From assembly GCF_022346605.1 (NCBI RefSeq), contig NZ_JAKRNT010000001.1:372001-436000 (forward strand): a stretch of 64,000 nt of DNA. The letters are read 5' to 3'. Below the pieces are notes generated by a model, which worked only from the letters and a program-made list of their open reading frames with translations, was not told the DNA's origin and searched no databases. The stretch is from Sporosarcina sp. ACRSL (lineage in GTDB: Bacteria; Bacillota; Bacilli; Bacillales_A; Planococcaceae). Made by a program: the position numbers and the translations under genes. Every line of letters starts with the position of its first letter. The first letter of the stretch is position 1. Below, piece by piece: positions 1 to 9,494 of the stretch.

Positions 1-7
1 GGTATGG

Positions 8-15
8 TATATTAT
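8..15 (+). promoter_or_regulatory. Possible -10 region for rpsB
   Basis: TATATTAT lies just inside the window, about 20 bases before the leader hairpin. Any -35 would fall outside the window, so this is only a suggestion. Confidence 0.2.
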
Positions 16-34
16 CAAATGGTGTTACTACACA

Positions 35-91
35 CGTATGTGGATGATTGGAAAAGGTGCCGAAAGGTCATTCCATCACATGAAACATACG
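35..91 (+). promoter_or_regulatory. Structured 5' leader of rpsB (putative S2 autoregulatory element)
   Basis: Nested helices can be read directly. Outer helix: CGTATGT (35-41) with ACATACG (85-91). Middle helix: 45-53 with 71-78, eight pairs and one bulged T. Apical stem: GCC-GAAA-GGT (59-68), closed by a GNRA-type tetraloop. The outer helix ends where an upstream GGAGG (91-95) begins. Ribosomal protein operons are commonly autoregulated through such leaders; binding by S2 here is inference. Confidence 0.55.
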
Positions 92-122
92 GAGGAATCT
101 AACCAAATTGGAGGAAAAACAA

Positions 123-854
123 ATGTCAGTAATCTCAATGAAACAACTGCTTGAAGCAGGTGTGCATTTCGGTCACCAAACTCGTCGTTGGAACCCGAAA
201 ATGAAAAAGTATATTTTCGTGGAACGTAACGGAATTTACATCATCGATCTACAAAAGACGGTGAAAAAACTAGAAGAAGCTTATGACTTCATGCGTCAAG
301 TTGGTGCTGAAGGCGGAAAAGTCCTTTTCGTCGGTACGAAAAAACAAGCACAAGATGCAATTAAAGAAGAAGCAGAGCGTGCAGGAATGTACTACATCAA
401 CCAACGTTGGCTTGGTGGTACACTTACAAACTTCGGTACGATCCAAAAACGTGTTGCACGTATGAAAAAGATCGAAACGATGGAAGAGGACGGTACATTT
501 GATGTACTTCCGAAAAAAGAAGTATCTGAACTACGTAAAGAGCACGATCGTCTTGTAAAATTCCTAGGCGGTATTCGTGATATGAAATCATTGCCGGATG
601 TCATCTTCGTTGTTGACCCTCGTAAAGAGCGCATCGCAGTTGCAGAGGCAATCAAATTGAACATTCCACTCGTCGGTATTGTTGATACGAACTGTGATCC
701 GGACGAAATCGACTATGTCATTCCAGCGAATGACGATGCAATCCGTGCGGTTCGTCTACTTACTAGCAAGATGGCAGATGCATTAATCGAATCAAGACAA
801 GGCGCTGATGAAGAAGTAACTGAAGAAGCGACTGAAACGGCAGCTGCAGAGTAA
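123..854 (+). CDS. rpsB: 30S ribosomal protein S2
   Basis: Small-subunit ribosomal protein S2 (243 aa), needed for S1/mRNA engagement and assembly of the 30S body. The N-terminal [19 protein letters not shown] region and the [10 protein letters not shown] and [11 protein letters not shown] stretches are typical of S2. The last ~20 residues are an acidic Glu/Thr/Ala tail. I start at ATG 123, with GGAGG at 110-114 giving good spacing. An in-frame TTG at 108 overlaps that ribosome-binding site and is unlikely. It is followed by a terminator and a repeat element before tsf. The leader upstream suggests feedback control. Confidence 0.97.
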   Translation: MSVISMKQLLEAGVHFGHQTRRWNPKMKKYIFVERNGIYIIDLQKTVKKLEEAYDFMRQVGAEGGKVLFVGTKKQAQDAIKEEAERAGMYYINQRWLGGTLTNFGTIQKRVARMKKIETMEEDGTFDVLPKKEVSELRKEHDRLVKFLGGIRDMKSLPDVIFVVDPRKERIAVAEAIKLNIPLVGIVDTNCDPDEIDYVIPANDDAIRAVRLLTSKMADALIESRQGADEEVTEEATETAAAE

Positions 855-869
855 TAGTAGTAATAGAAC

Positions 870-906
870 AGACGATAAGCGGCCAACCCCCCTTATCGTC
901 TTTTTT
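870..906 (+). terminator. Intrinsic terminator after rpsB
   Basis: GACGATAAG and CTTATCGTC form a nine-pair stem around a C-rich loop, followed by a T run. It probably lets only part of the transcription continue into tsf. Confidence 0.8.
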
Positions 907-929
907 ACAGAATAGGTTCTGTTAAAACT

Positions 930-1093
930 CATTGTTGAATTATGTGGCTCCGTTGATTGGAGCGAAAGCCGTAACGAAGAACGGCTTTTGCGAGTAAAAG
1001 CGAAGCGTTACGAGCACATCATTGCCCCGCCGTAACGAAGAACGGCGTTTGCGAGTAAAAGCGCAGCGTTACGAGCACTATAAATCAACAATG
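930..1093. repeat. Element with short terminal inverted repeats carrying two hairpin units, between rpsB and tsf
   Basis: CATTGTTGA (930-938) and TCAACAATG (1085-1093) are perfect 9-bp inverted repeats. Between them lie two ~50-bp units (967-1017 and 1029-1078) separated by 11 bp. Each unit contains a GCCGT...ACGGC hairpin and a GCTTTTGC-type hairpin. They are reverse complements of the units in the tandem array at 51749-51988, and a third relative lies at 13887-13935. No protein is encoded here. Confidence 0.75.
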
Positions 1094-1137
1094 TCGAAGA
1101 TTGTCGTCTCAAATCACTCATACAGGAGGAACTAACA

Positions 1138-2022
1138 ATGGCAATTACAGCACAAATGGTAAAAGAATTGCGCGAAAAAACAGGCGCAGGTATGATGGAC
1201 TGCAAAAAAGCACTTACTGAAGTGAATGGTGATATGGAAGCAGCAGTAGACTTCCTTCGTGAAAAAGGCCTATCCAGCGCAGCTAAAAAAGCTGACCGCA
1301 TCGCTGCGGAAGGGACAACTGATATCCTTGTAAAAGGAAATGACGCTGTCATTTTCGAAGTGAACGCTGAAACAGATTTCGTTGCTAAAAACGAAGCGTT
1401 CCAAACGCTTGTTAAAGAACTTGGAGAACACCTATTGGCAACTAAACCGGCTACTCTCGAAGAAGCTACTGAATCTAAAATGGAAAACGGACTTTCCGTT
1501 GCTGACCATATTTCCAATGCAGTTTCTAAGATCGGTGAGAAAATCACTCTCCGCCGTTTTGAAGTGAAAACGAAAACGGATAACGATGCTTTCGGTCCTT
1601 ACCTTCACATGGGTGGACGCATTGCTGTATTGACAATTTTAGAAGGCACAACTGACGCAGAAGCTGCGAAAGATGTTGCTATGCACATCGCTGCTTTGAA
1701 TCCGAAATACATTTCACGTGATGAAGTGTCCGAGGAAGAAGTAGAGCGCGAGCGTAAAGTCCTCACGGAGCAAGCGTTGAACGAAGGAAAGCCTGAAAAT
1801 ATCGTTGCAAAAATGGTTGAAGGCCGTCTTGGAAAATACTTTGAAGAAATTTGTGTTCTTGACCAAGCATTTGTTAAAAACTCCGATCAAAAAGTACGCG
1901 ATTTCGTTAAATCGACTGGTGGAACTTTGAAAGAATTCGTTCGTTACGCAGTCGGCGAAGGAATCGAAAAACGCGAAGACAATTTCGCTGATGAAGTCAT
2001 GAGCCAAGTAAAAGGCAACTGA
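1138..2022 (+). CDS. tsf: Elongation factor Ts
   Basis: Guanine nucleotide exchange factor for EF-Tu (294 aa). It has the N-terminal UBA-like segment ([19 protein letters not shown]), the MDCKKAL motif and the TDFVAKNE core motif that contacts EF-Tu. Length matches Bacillus EF-Ts. ATG 1138 follows a strong AGGAGG site. It is separated from rpsB by a terminator and an inserted repeat, so the classical rpsB-tsf pair is kept in order but spaced by 283 bp. A terminator follows. Confidence 0.98.
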   Translation: MAITAQMVKELREKTGAGMMDCKKALTEVNGDMEAAVDFLREKGLSSAAKKADRIAAEGTTDILVKGNDAVIFEVNAETDFVAKNEAFQTLVKELGEHLLATKPATLEEATESKMENGLSVADHISNAVSKIGEKITLRRFEVKTKTDNDAFGPYLHMGGRIAVLTILEGTTDAEAAKDVAMHIAALNPKYISRDEVSEEEVERERKVLTEQALNEGKPENIVAKMVEGRLGKYFEEICVLDQAFVKNSDQKVRDFVKSTGGTLKEFVRYAVGEGIEKREDNFADEVMSQVKGN

Positions 2023-2041
2023 TTAGATATAAAAAGTAATT

Positions 2042-2072
2042 AGGGGACACAATTTTGTGTTCCCTATTTTTC
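2042..2072 (+). terminator. Intrinsic terminator after tsf
   Basis: AGGGGACACA pairs with TGTGTTCCCT (one G.T pair) and is followed by ATTTTT. Confidence 0.8.
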
Positions 2073-2100
2073 GAGAAAACTGAGTAGACGGAGGGTACAT

Positions 2101-2826
2101 ATGGGCGTCCCAAAATATAAAAGAATTGTCTTGAAGCTTAGCGGCGAGGCGCTTGCGGGTGATAAAGGCTACGGTCTCTCACCGGCAATTATTAAAACAG
2201 TCGCTGAACAAGTGAAAGAAGTTGTCGACCTTGGCGTGGAAGTCGCAGTCGTAGTTGGTGGAGGAAACATTTGGCGAGGGAAAGTCGGAAGCGAGATGGG
2301 CATGGACCGAACAACCGCCGACTATATGGGTATGCTCGCCACTGTTATGAATTCATTAGCGCTTCAGGATGCTCTTGAAAAATTAGACGTCGAAACACGT
2401 GCGTTGACATCGATCGAAATGCGGCAAGTAGCCGAGCCGTACATTCGCAGAAGGGCGATCCGCCATTTAGAGAAAAAACGTGTTGTTATTTTTGCTGCTG
2501 GTACAGGAAATCCATACTTTTCAACGGATACAACGGCTGCACTAAGAGCGGCGGAAATTGAAGCTGATGTCATCTTAATGGCGAAAAACAATGTGGACGG
2601 TGTCTATTCCGCAGATCCATTAAAAGATGAAAATGCAGTGAAATATACGGAACTGACATACTTGGAAGTCATTAGTCAAGGACTTGAAGTCATGGATTCA
2701 ACTGCTTCAACCCTATGTATGGACAATGATATCCCTCTCGTAGTATTCTCAATTATGGATAATGGAAATATTAAAAAGGCCGTGCTCGGTGAACCAATCG
2801 GTACGGTTGTGAGGAGGAATGGGTAA
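2101..2826 (+). CDS. pyrH: Uridylate kinase (UMP kinase)
   Basis: Phosphorylates UMP to UDP in pyrimidine nucleotide synthesis; cytosolic amino-acid-kinase-fold enzyme, 241 aa. Visible motifs: KLSGEAL near residue 12, [10 protein letters not shown] around 50-59, the [15 protein letters not shown] segment that shapes the UMP site, and [17 protein letters not shown] further on. ATG 2101 follows GGAGGG. The stop codon directly abuts the ATG of frr, whose ribosome-binding site lies inside pyrH, so the two are translationally coupled. Confidence 0.97.
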   Translation: MGVPKYKRIVLKLSGEALAGDKGYGLSPAIIKTVAEQVKEVVDLGVEVAVVVGGGNIWRGKVGSEMGMDRTTADYMGMLATVMNSLALQDALEKLDVETRALTSIEMRQVAEPYIRRRAIRHLEKKRVVIFAAGTGNPYFSTDTTAALRAAEIEADVILMAKNNVDGVYSADPLKDENAVKYTELTYLEVISQGLEVMDSTASTLCMDNDIPLVVFSIMDNGNIKKAVLGEPIGTVVRRNG

Positions 2827-3384
2827 ATGCCGAAAGCGTTAATGGACCAAACGAAAGACAGAATGGAAAAAGCGATTGGATCATTCACAAGACAGCTTGC
2901 TTCCATCCGTGCAGGACGTGCGAATGCTTCATTGCTGGATCGGATTTCAGTCCTTTATTACGGAGCTCCGACACCTTTGAACCAAATGGCAGGTATTTCA
3001 GTGCCTGAGGCAAGACTGATGGTCATCCAGCCATATGATAAAACGACTTTGGGTGATATTGAAAAGGCGATCTTGAAATCAGATATCGGTATCACTCCTT
3101 CCAATGATGGATCGGTCATCCGTTTGGCAGTTCCTGCATTGACGGAAGAACGACGTAAAGAATTGGTGAAAGAAGTTAAAAAGGAAGCGGAAGACTCCAA
3201 AATTGCAATCCGCAACGTTCGTCGGGATGCAAATGACGAGTTAAAAAAGCTCGAAAAAAACGGTGAAATCACAGAAGATGAATTACGCCGTGAAGTTGAT
3301 GAAATCCAAAAATTGACTGATTCCTATATCGTCAAAATCGATGAGATTGCCAAAGATAAAGAAAATGAAATTTTGGAAATCTGA
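2827..3384 (+). CDS. frr: Ribosome recycling factor
   Basis: Works with EF-G to split post-termination ribosomes; 185 aa, the standard length. Typical features are [19 protein letters not shown] in the first helix, the domain-II stretch [15 protein letters not shown], and the C-terminal helix with DEIQKLTD. The ATG follows the pyrH stop without a gap, using GAGGAGGA inside pyrH. A strong terminator follows at 3408. Confidence 0.98.
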   Translation: MPKALMDQTKDRMEKAIGSFTRQLASIRAGRANASLLDRISVLYYGAPTPLNQMAGISVPEARLMVIQPYDKTTLGDIEKAILKSDIGITPSNDGSVIRLAVPALTEERRKELVKEVKKEAEDSKIAIRNVRRDANDELKKLEKNGEITEDELRREVDEIQKLTDSYIVKIDEIAKDKENEILEI

Positions 3385-3407
3385 TTGAAGAACTTTCTAT
3401 ACAATGG

Positions 3408-3436
3408 GGCGTCCTACTTTCAGGACGCCTTTTTTT
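3408..3436 (+). terminator. Intrinsic terminator after frr
   Basis: GGCGTCCT/AGGACGCC stem with a 6-base loop and seven Ts. Confidence 0.9.
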
Positions 3437-3618
3437 CTGGCCATATTTCATACGTTTCGTTGAATGATAAATATTTCACCATCCAGCAAGCATAACCTAA
3501 ATGGACACGATCTTTTATTTTCAAAGAAACGATTAGCTGTTTTAAATGAAATTTATCGTCGGATTTGATACGATAGACTATGTACTTGCTCAAAAAGCAG
3601 GCGAGTGGAGGAAACGGA

Positions 3619-4413
3619 ATGCTAGATAAACTGTTACGGAAAAAAACTGTAGAGAACGGACCGTCAATTTCCGACAGGCTTACGAAAGTCAAGAGTAGAA
3701 CAATACCTTCACACGTCGCCATTATTATGGATGGAAACGGCAGATGGGCAAGACGACGAAATTTACCTCGGATTGCCGGACATCATGAAGGGATGAAAAC
3801 CGTTCGGAAAATCACTCGGGTCGCGAATGAGATTGGCATCAAGGTCTTAACTTTGTATGCATTTTCAACAGAAAACTGGAAACGGCCTAAAATGGAAATC
3901 GATTTTCTCATGAAACTGCCTGGAGAGTTTCTGACAACGTACTTGCCTGAGTTAATTGAACAGAATGTCAAAGTGGAGATGATTGGCAACTTCGATGCGT
4001 TGCCGCCACATACAAAAGATGCAATCGTGAAAGCAATCGAAGCGACTTCCAACAATGATGGGCTTATCCTTAACTTTGCCATGAACTACGGAAGCAGACT
4101 CGAAATGGTGGAGGCAGTGAAAGAAATCGCTAAGATGGCTGTCAACAACCAAATAGTAATCGATGAGATAGACGAAACGTTAATCGAGTCATATCTCATG
4201 ACATCTCACTTACCCGAACCGGATTTACTCATCCGGACGAGTGGGGAAGTCAGATTGTCGAATTTCATGCTTTGGCAGCTAGCATATGCGGAATTTTCCT
4301 TTACAGAGGTTCTCTGGCCGGACTTCGATGAGTCATGCATGTTAAGTGCAATCGAAGAATTCCAAATGCGCAATCGAAGATTTGGAAGTGTGGAAGGGGA
4401 TACAGAAGTTTGA
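3619..4413 (+). CDS. uppS: Undecaprenyl diphosphate synthase (cis-prenyltransferase)
   Basis: Makes C55 undecaprenyl diphosphate, the lipid carrier for peptidoglycan and teichoic acids, by adding isopentenyl units to farnesyl diphosphate. 264 aa. Family motifs: MDGNGRWA (catalytic Asp), AFSTENWKRP, and the C-terminal IRTSGEVRLSNFMLWQ and WPDF. I start at ATG 3619 behind GTGGAGGAAACGG. An in-frame ATG at 3580 lies upstream without a good site and adds 13 non-conserved residues. The stop overlaps the TTG start of cdsA (TTGA). Confidence 0.96.
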   Translation: MLDKLLRKKTVENGPSISDRLTKVKSRTIPSHVAIIMDGNGRWARRRNLPRIAGHHEGMKTVRKITRVANEIGIKVLTLYAFSTENWKRPKMEIDFLMKLPGEFLTTYLPELIEQNVKVEMIGNFDALPPHTKDAIVKAIEATSNNDGLILNFAMNYGSRLEMVEAVKEIAKMAVNNQIVIDEIDETLIESYLMTSHLPEPDLLIRTSGEVRLSNFMLWQLAYAEFSFTEVLWPDFDESCMLSAIEEFQMRNRRFGSVEGDTEV

Positions 4414-5204
4414 AACAGAGAATTATTACAGCAATCGCAGCATTGGCTATATTTTTCCCGCTAGTCATCATAGGCGGGCTCCCATTTACAATCGCCATTT
4501 ACATTATTGCTTCAGTCGGATTATTTGAATTGCTGCGCATGAAAGATATCCGGATTTTTTCTTTCGAAGGTATCCTCGTTTGGATTGCTCTCGCGCTTAT
4601 TTTGTTGCCATCCGTATGGACTGAAGAAGTGTATCAGTGGATTGGCTATACGAAAATTGAAATGCTGTTCGCACTCATTCTTATTTTATTGATTTATACA
4701 GTCATCTCAAAAAACAGGTTCACTTTCGATCATGCGGCGTTCACAGCATTTAGTGCATTATACGTCGGCATCGGATTTTATTATTTGATTGAAACCCGGT
4801 TTTATGGGTTTGAATATGTATTCTATGCACTTCTAGTCATTTGGACAACAGACTCGGGTGCTTACTTTATTGGAAGAAAGATTGGTAAACGTAAACTATG
4901 GCCAGAAATTTCCCCAAATAAGACAGTAGAAGGCTTTGTCGGCGGAATCGCCTTTGCTGTCTTATTTGCGTGCGTATTTCAAATCTTTTATCCGATTACG
5001 ACTTCATTTTTAATGTTGACGATTGTAACGGTCATCGCCTCGATTGTCGGTCAATTGGGTGATTTGGTCGAGTCCGCATTGAAGAGGCATTTCGGTGTAA
5101 AGGATTCGGGGAATCTTTTGCCGGGACATGGAGGAATACTTGATCGATTCGATAGTCTCCTTTTCGTGTTGCCGCTCATTCATTTTTTACATCTAGTCGG
5201 TTGA
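4410..5204 (+). CDS. cdsA: Phosphatidate cytidylyltransferase (CDP-diglyceride synthase)
   Basis: Integral membrane enzyme (264 aa) converting phosphatidic acid and CTP to CDP-diacylglycerol for phospholipid synthesis. About eight hydrophobic segments. The family signature near the C-terminus is seen as [24 protein letters not shown] followed by [13 protein letters not shown] (read here as two adjoining motifs). TTG 4410 is the best start: it overlaps the uppS stop, has GAAGGGGA upstream, and gives an N-terminus MKQRIITAI directly before the first membrane segment. Longer in-frame starts would lie deep inside uppS. Confidence 0.94.
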   Translation: MKQRIITAIAALAIFFPLVIIGGLPFTIAIYIIASVGLFELLRMKDIRIFSFEGILVWIALALILLPSVWTEEVYQWIGYTKIEMLFALILILLIYTVISKNRFTFDHAAFTAFSALYVGIGFYYLIETRFYGFEYVFYALLVIWTTDSGAYFIGRKIGKRKLWPEISPNKTVEGFVGGIAFAVLFACVFQIFYPITTSFLMLTIVTVIASIVGQLGDLVESALKRHFGVKDSGNLLPGHGGILDRFDSLLFVLPLIHFLHLVG

Positions 5205-5226
5205 TGGAAAGGAAGATATGTATATT

Positions 5227-6375
5227 ATGACAAAAAAAATTAGTCTACTTGGTGCCACGGGGTCAATTGGCACACAAACTCTTGACATTATTCAATCTAA
5301 CAAAGAGCAATTTAAACTCGTATCTTTTTCAGCTGGGATGAATATAGAAAAAGTAAGGGAAATTACAGCGCAATTCCAACCTGAGATTGTGTCTGTCATG
5401 CAAAAGGACGATGCGCAAAACTTGCAAACCGAATTTCCCCAAACGCGTTTCGTACATGGTAAAGAAGGACTTATGATTGTCGCAGCACAAGCAGGGGCGG
5501 ACATGCTTGTCAATGCGGTTATTGGGAGCATTGGACTTGAGCCGACGATGAAAGCGATCCAAGAAGGAATTACAATTGCCATTGCTAATAAAGAGACGCT
5601 TGTTGCAGCAGGAAACATCGTCATGGAAGAAGCGAGAAAACGGAATGTTTCACTCCTTCCAGTTGACAGCGAGCATTCAGCACTTTTCCAAGCCCTCAAT
5701 GGCGAAAATCCGAAGCGTATTTCACGGCTTATTCTAACTGCATCCGGTGGTAGTTTCAGGGACTTGACAAGGGAGCAGTTAAAAGACGTTACCGTAGAGC
5801 AGGCATTGGCTCATCCAAATTGGTCAATGGGTAATAAATTGACAATCGACTCAGCTACGATGATGAACAAAGGACTTGAAGTGATTGAGGCACATCATTT
5901 ATTCGACATGCCATATGACAGGATCGATTGCTTACTGCATAAGGAGAGCATTATCCATTCGATGGTTGAATTCGAAGATACGAGTGTCATGGCGCAGCTC
6001 GGTTCCCCAGATATGCGAGTGCCGATCCAATATGCGATGACGTATCCGGATCGGATTCCGATGCAAAACGCAAAACCGCTTCGTCTAGAGGAAATTGCTA
6101 CCCTCCATTTTGAAAAGATGGATTTCGACAGGTTCAAGGCTCTTGCCCTTGCCTATGAAGCAGGCAAGAAAGGTGGCACGTTGCCGACTGTGATGAACGC
6201 CGCGAATGAAGTGGCTGTACAATTGTTCATGAAAGGCAAAATTCCTTTCCTGCAAATCGAGGAGATCGTAGAACGGATGATGGACAATCATCAATCAATA
6301 ACTTCACCGGATCTTGAAACGATTTTGGAAATTGATTCAATTACCCGCAAAATGGTGTATGATATGGTGAAATGA
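5227..6375 (+). CDS. dxr: 1-deoxy-D-xylulose 5-phosphate reductoisomerase
   Basis: Second step of the MEP isoprenoid pathway: NADPH-dependent conversion of DXP to methylerythritol 4-phosphate, feeding UppS next door. 382 aa. N-terminal Rossmann motif GATGSIG, metal-binding DSEHSALFQ, and substrate-binding SGGSFR and [10 protein letters not shown] regions. ATG 5227 has AAAGGAAG 11 bases upstream. The in-frame ATG 5218 is only two bases from that site and is less likely. Gap to cdsA is 22 bp. Confidence 0.96.
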   Translation: MTKKISLLGATGSIGTQTLDIIQSNKEQFKLVSFSAGMNIEKVREITAQFQPEIVSVMQKDDAQNLQTEFPQTRFVHGKEGLMIVAAQAGADMLVNAVIGSIGLEPTMKAIQEGITIAIANKETLVAAGNIVMEEARKRNVSLLPVDSEHSALFQALNGENPKRISRLILTASGGSFRDLTREQLKDVTVEQALAHPNWSMGNKLTIDSATMMNKGLEVIEAHHLFDMPYDRIDCLLHKESIIHSMVEFEDTSVMAQLGSPDMRVPIQYAMTYPDRIPMQNAKPLRLEEIATLHFEKMDFDRFKALALAYEAGKKGGTLPTVMNAANEVAVQLFMKGKIPFLQIEEIVERMMDNHQSITSPDLETILEIDSITRKMVYDMVK

Positions 6376-6418
6376 GTAATGTATAAATCGGCCAATTGGC
6401 CAGTTAAGGTGGTTTTTT

Positions 6419-7678
6419 ATGGAGACGGTTATTGCGTTTATTATTATATTTGGCTCTCTCGTTTTTTTTCATGAATTAGGGCATTTCCTTTTCGCGAAAA
6501 GGGCTGGCATCATGGTCAGAGAATTCGCCATCGGGTTCGGTCCGAAAATTCTTGCCATCCGGAAAAAGGAAACTCTCTATACGATCCGCATTTTACCACT
6601 TGGCGGATATGTTAGAATGGCAGGAGAGGATTTCGACACGATTGAATTGCAACCCGGCTATCGTGTAGGGGTTATCTTGAATGAAAACGATAAGATCGAA
6701 AAAATTTATTTGAACCGTGATGTCTCAAATCCGAACGTCCTATTTTTAGAAACCGAAAAAGCGGATTTAAGTAAAGAGCTTTTCATCGAAGGGTATGACG
6801 AAGATGGAAATCTCGTGAAATATGAAGTTTCCCGAGATGCGGTCATCTATGAAAAAGGGCAAGAGACGCTGATCGCTCCTTATGATCGCCAATTTGACTC
6901 AAAGTCTTTAGGAAGCCGGGCAATGGCAATTTTTGCAGGCCCCCTCTTCAACTTTATCCTTGCTTTCTTCATCTTTTTAGCGATTGGCCTGTTGAATGGA
7001 ATTCCTACAAACGAGCCCATCATTAAGGAAGTCGTTAATGACAGTCCAGCGTATGCTGCAGGTATGGAGGCAGGGGACTATGTCAAAGAAGTGGAAGGCG
7101 AGCCCATTGAATCATGGCAAGAATTCACCCAAACAATCCAGGAGAATCCAGGCAAAAGCCTTCAGATAAAAGTGGAAAGAGCCGGAGAAATGGTAACATT
7201 AGCGGTAATACCTAATAAATTGGTCGATGCAGGTAGAGAATATGGACAAATTGGTGTCCTATACGAACCTACAATGGAAAAGAACGCCTTAAAAGCTTTT
7301 GCGTTCGGGGCAGAGCAGACGTATAGCTGGATGGTAAGAATTTTCGAACTTTTAGGCATGCTCGTTACCGGCAAGTTCACCATTGACGCGTTAAGTGGCC
7401 CTGTTGGAATTTATAAAGCTACCGAAACAGTTGCACAATGGGGTGTATTTTCCCTGATGAACTGGGCAGCTGTGTTAAGTATTAATCTTGGAATCATGAA
7501 CCTTTTGCCGCTTCCTGCGCTGGACGGGGGGAGACTGCTCTTCTTCCTATTTGAAGGATTGCGCGGCAAGCCTGTCGATAAACAGAAGGAAGGCATGGTC
7601 CACTTTGTAGGTATCATGTTATTGATGGTTCTAATGCTTGTCGTCACCTGGAACGACATCCAAAGATTTTTCTTCTAA
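6419..7678 (+). CDS. rasP: Site-2 (intramembrane) zinc metalloprotease, RasP/RseP family
   Basis: Membrane protease that cleaves anti-sigma factors and leftover signal peptides inside the bilayer. 419 aa. HELGH at residues 18-22 in the first transmembrane segment provides two zinc ligands and the catalytic Glu. A PDZ domain lies around 200-275. The LPALDGGRL motif near residue 365 supplies the third ligand. Hydrophobic segments at about 4-22, 180-200, 345-370 and 395-415. In operon with dxr and proS, as in other Bacillales. Confidence 0.96.
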   Translation: METVIAFIIIFGSLVFFHELGHFLFAKRAGIMVREFAIGFGPKILAIRKKETLYTIRILPLGGYVRMAGEDFDTIELQPGYRVGVILNENDKIEKIYLNRDVSNPNVLFLETEKADLSKELFIEGYDEDGNLVKYEVSRDAVIYEKGQETLIAPYDRQFDSKSLGSRAMAIFAGPLFNFILAFFIFLAIGLLNGIPTNEPIIKEVVNDSPAYAAGMEAGDYVKEVEGEPIESWQEFTQTIQENPGKSLQIKVERAGEMVTLAVIPNKLVDAGREYGQIGVLYEPTMEKNALKAFAFGAEQTYSWMVRIFELLGMLVTGKFTIDALSGPVGIYKATETVAQWGVFSLMNWAAVLSINLGIMNLLPLPALDGGRLLFFLFEGLRGKPVDKQKEGMVHFVGIMLLMVLMLVVTWNDIQRFFF

Positions 7679-7717
7679 TACAACAGAATAATTCTAGAAA
7701 TTCGAGGTGAAATCTTC

Positions 7718-9418
7718 ATGAAACAATCACGGACATTCATCCCGACAATGCGTGAAATCCCGACCGATGCCGATATCATTTCCCATCAGCTTCTATTACG
7801 TGCCGGTTACATCCGGCAACATATGAGCGGTGTCTATTCCTACCTTCCTTTGGCGAAAAAAGTGCTAAGAAAAATTGAGGCAATCATCCGGGATGAAATG
7901 GAAGCGATCGACGCGGTCGAATTATTCATGCCGACACTCCAACAATCCGATTTATGGATAGAGACGGGTAGATGGGATACTTATGGTGATGAACTGTTTA
8001 GGCTTCAAGACCGTCATGAACGTCAAATGGCTTTAGGACCTACCCATGAAGAAGTCATCACATCACTCGTCCGGGATGAAGTAAAATCCTATAAGAAGCT
8101 GCCGTTAACGGTTTATCAGATCCAAACGAAGTTCAGGGATGAAAAACGACCGCGTTTCGGATTGCTTCGTGGCAGGGAATTTATCATGAAGGATGCCTAT
8201 TCTTTCCACTCCACAGAAGATAGTCTTGAAGATAAGTATAATGAAATGATGCTGGCGTATTCGAATATCTTTACCCGGCTCGGTTTGAATTTCAGGGCTG
8301 TCATCGCAGATGGCGGAACGATCGGTGGCAACGGAACCCATGAATTCATGGCATTATCCGATATTGGAGAAGATACGATCGCTTACAGCGATTCATCTTC
8401 ATATGCAGCCAATATTGAAATGGCTGAAGTCAATGTCGATTATGCAAAGTCAAAAGAAACATTGAAAGAGATTGTGAAAGTAGATACACCTGGCATAAGA
8501 ACGATTGACGAAGTAGCGTCGTTTTTAAAGATCGAGCCATCGAAAGTGATCAAAACACTCATTTTCAAAGTGGATGGAACTTTAGCTGTCATCTTGTCCC
8601 GCGGTGATCACGACATCAATGAAATAAAATTGAAAAATGCATTGCAAGCGAAGGATATCAGTCTTGCAAGCGAACAGGAAATCGAAGAAATGCTTTCTTG
8701 TAAAGCGGGGTCTATCGGTCCTGTTAAACTGCCACTTGATTTGAAAGTATACGCAGACTACGCAGTCCAATCTGTTGTAAACGGCGTATGCGGAGCAAAC
8801 GAAGAGGACCGCCACTTGATGAATGTGAATCCTGAACGTGATTTTGCAATTGAACGATATTTTGATTTGCGATTCATTCAAGAGGGTGACCCCTCTCCAG
8901 ACGGAAATGGTACGATCCGTTTCGCCAAAGGGATCGAGCTAGGTCATATCTTCAAATTAGGAACAACATATAGCCAGCCGATGAAAGCGACATATTTAGA
9001 TGATAACGGTAAATCCCAACCATTCATTATGGGTTGCTATGGAATTGGCGTCTCACGAATTCTCGCAGCTGTTGCGGAGCAGCATAATGATGAAAACGGA
9101 TTAAAATGGCCAAAGCAGCTATCACCGTTCGATGTCCATCTTGTCACGATCAATATGAAAGATGAAGCGCAAAAAAATCTTTCGGATCAGCTTTATCACT
9201 TGTTAAAGTCCTATCGCTACGACATTTTGCATGATGATCGGGATGAGAGGGCAGGCGTTAAATTTACGGATGCCGATTTAATCGGAGTCCCTGTACGCCT
9301 GACGATCGGTAAGAAAGCGCAGGATGGGATCGTCGAAGTCCGATTCAGGGAGACTGGTGAATCAGTTGAATGGCAAAAGGAAGAAGTAACCGAAAAGCTA
9401 CAAGCCTATTTCGGATAA
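7718..9418 (+). CDS. proS: Prolyl-tRNA synthetase (bacterial type, with editing domain)
   Basis: Charges tRNA-Pro; class II synthetase, 566 aa. Motif 1/2 region [17 protein letters not shown] and [17 protein letters not shown], and motif 3 [13 protein letters not shown], are present. The ~170-residue insertion between motifs 2 and 3 (about residues 225-400) is the YbaK-like domain that hydrolyses mischarged Ala-tRNA-Pro. C-terminal anticodon-binding domain. ATG follows GAGGTG. Confidence 0.97.
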   Translation: MKQSRTFIPTMREIPTDADIISHQLLLRAGYIRQHMSGVYSYLPLAKKVLRKIEAIIRDEMEAIDAVELFMPTLQQSDLWIETGRWDTYGDELFRLQDRHERQMALGPTHEEVITSLVRDEVKSYKKLPLTVYQIQTKFRDEKRPRFGLLRGREFIMKDAYSFHSTEDSLEDKYNEMMLAYSNIFTRLGLNFRAVIADGGTIGGNGTHEFMALSDIGEDTIAYSDSSSYAANIEMAEVNVDYAKSKETLKEIVKVDTPGIRTIDEVASFLKIEPSKVIKTLIFKVDGTLAVILSRGDHDINEIKLKNALQAKDISLASEQEIEEMLSCKAGSIGPVKLPLDLKVYADYAVQSVVNGVCGANEEDRHLMNVNPERDFAIERYFDLRFIQEGDPSPDGNGTIRFAKGIELGHIFKLGTTYSQPMKATYLDDNGKSQPFIMGCYGIGVSRILAAVAEQHNDENGLKWPKQLSPFDVHLVTINMKDEAQKNLSDQLYHLLKSYRYDILHDDRDERAGVKFTDADLIGVPVRLTIGKKAQDGIVEVRFRETGESVEWQKEEVTEKLQAYFG

Positions 9419-9434
9419 AAATAAGTGGAGGAGA

Positions 9435-9470
9435 GGGAAGGCCAATATAAACTGGCACTTCCCTTCTTTT
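9435..9470 (+). terminator. Probable terminator between proS and polC
   Basis: GGGAAGGCCA pairs with TGGCACTTCCC (one bulged A), followed by TTCTTTT. Confidence 0.6.
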
Positions 9471-9494
9471 CACTGTAGAAACGGGGGTATACAT

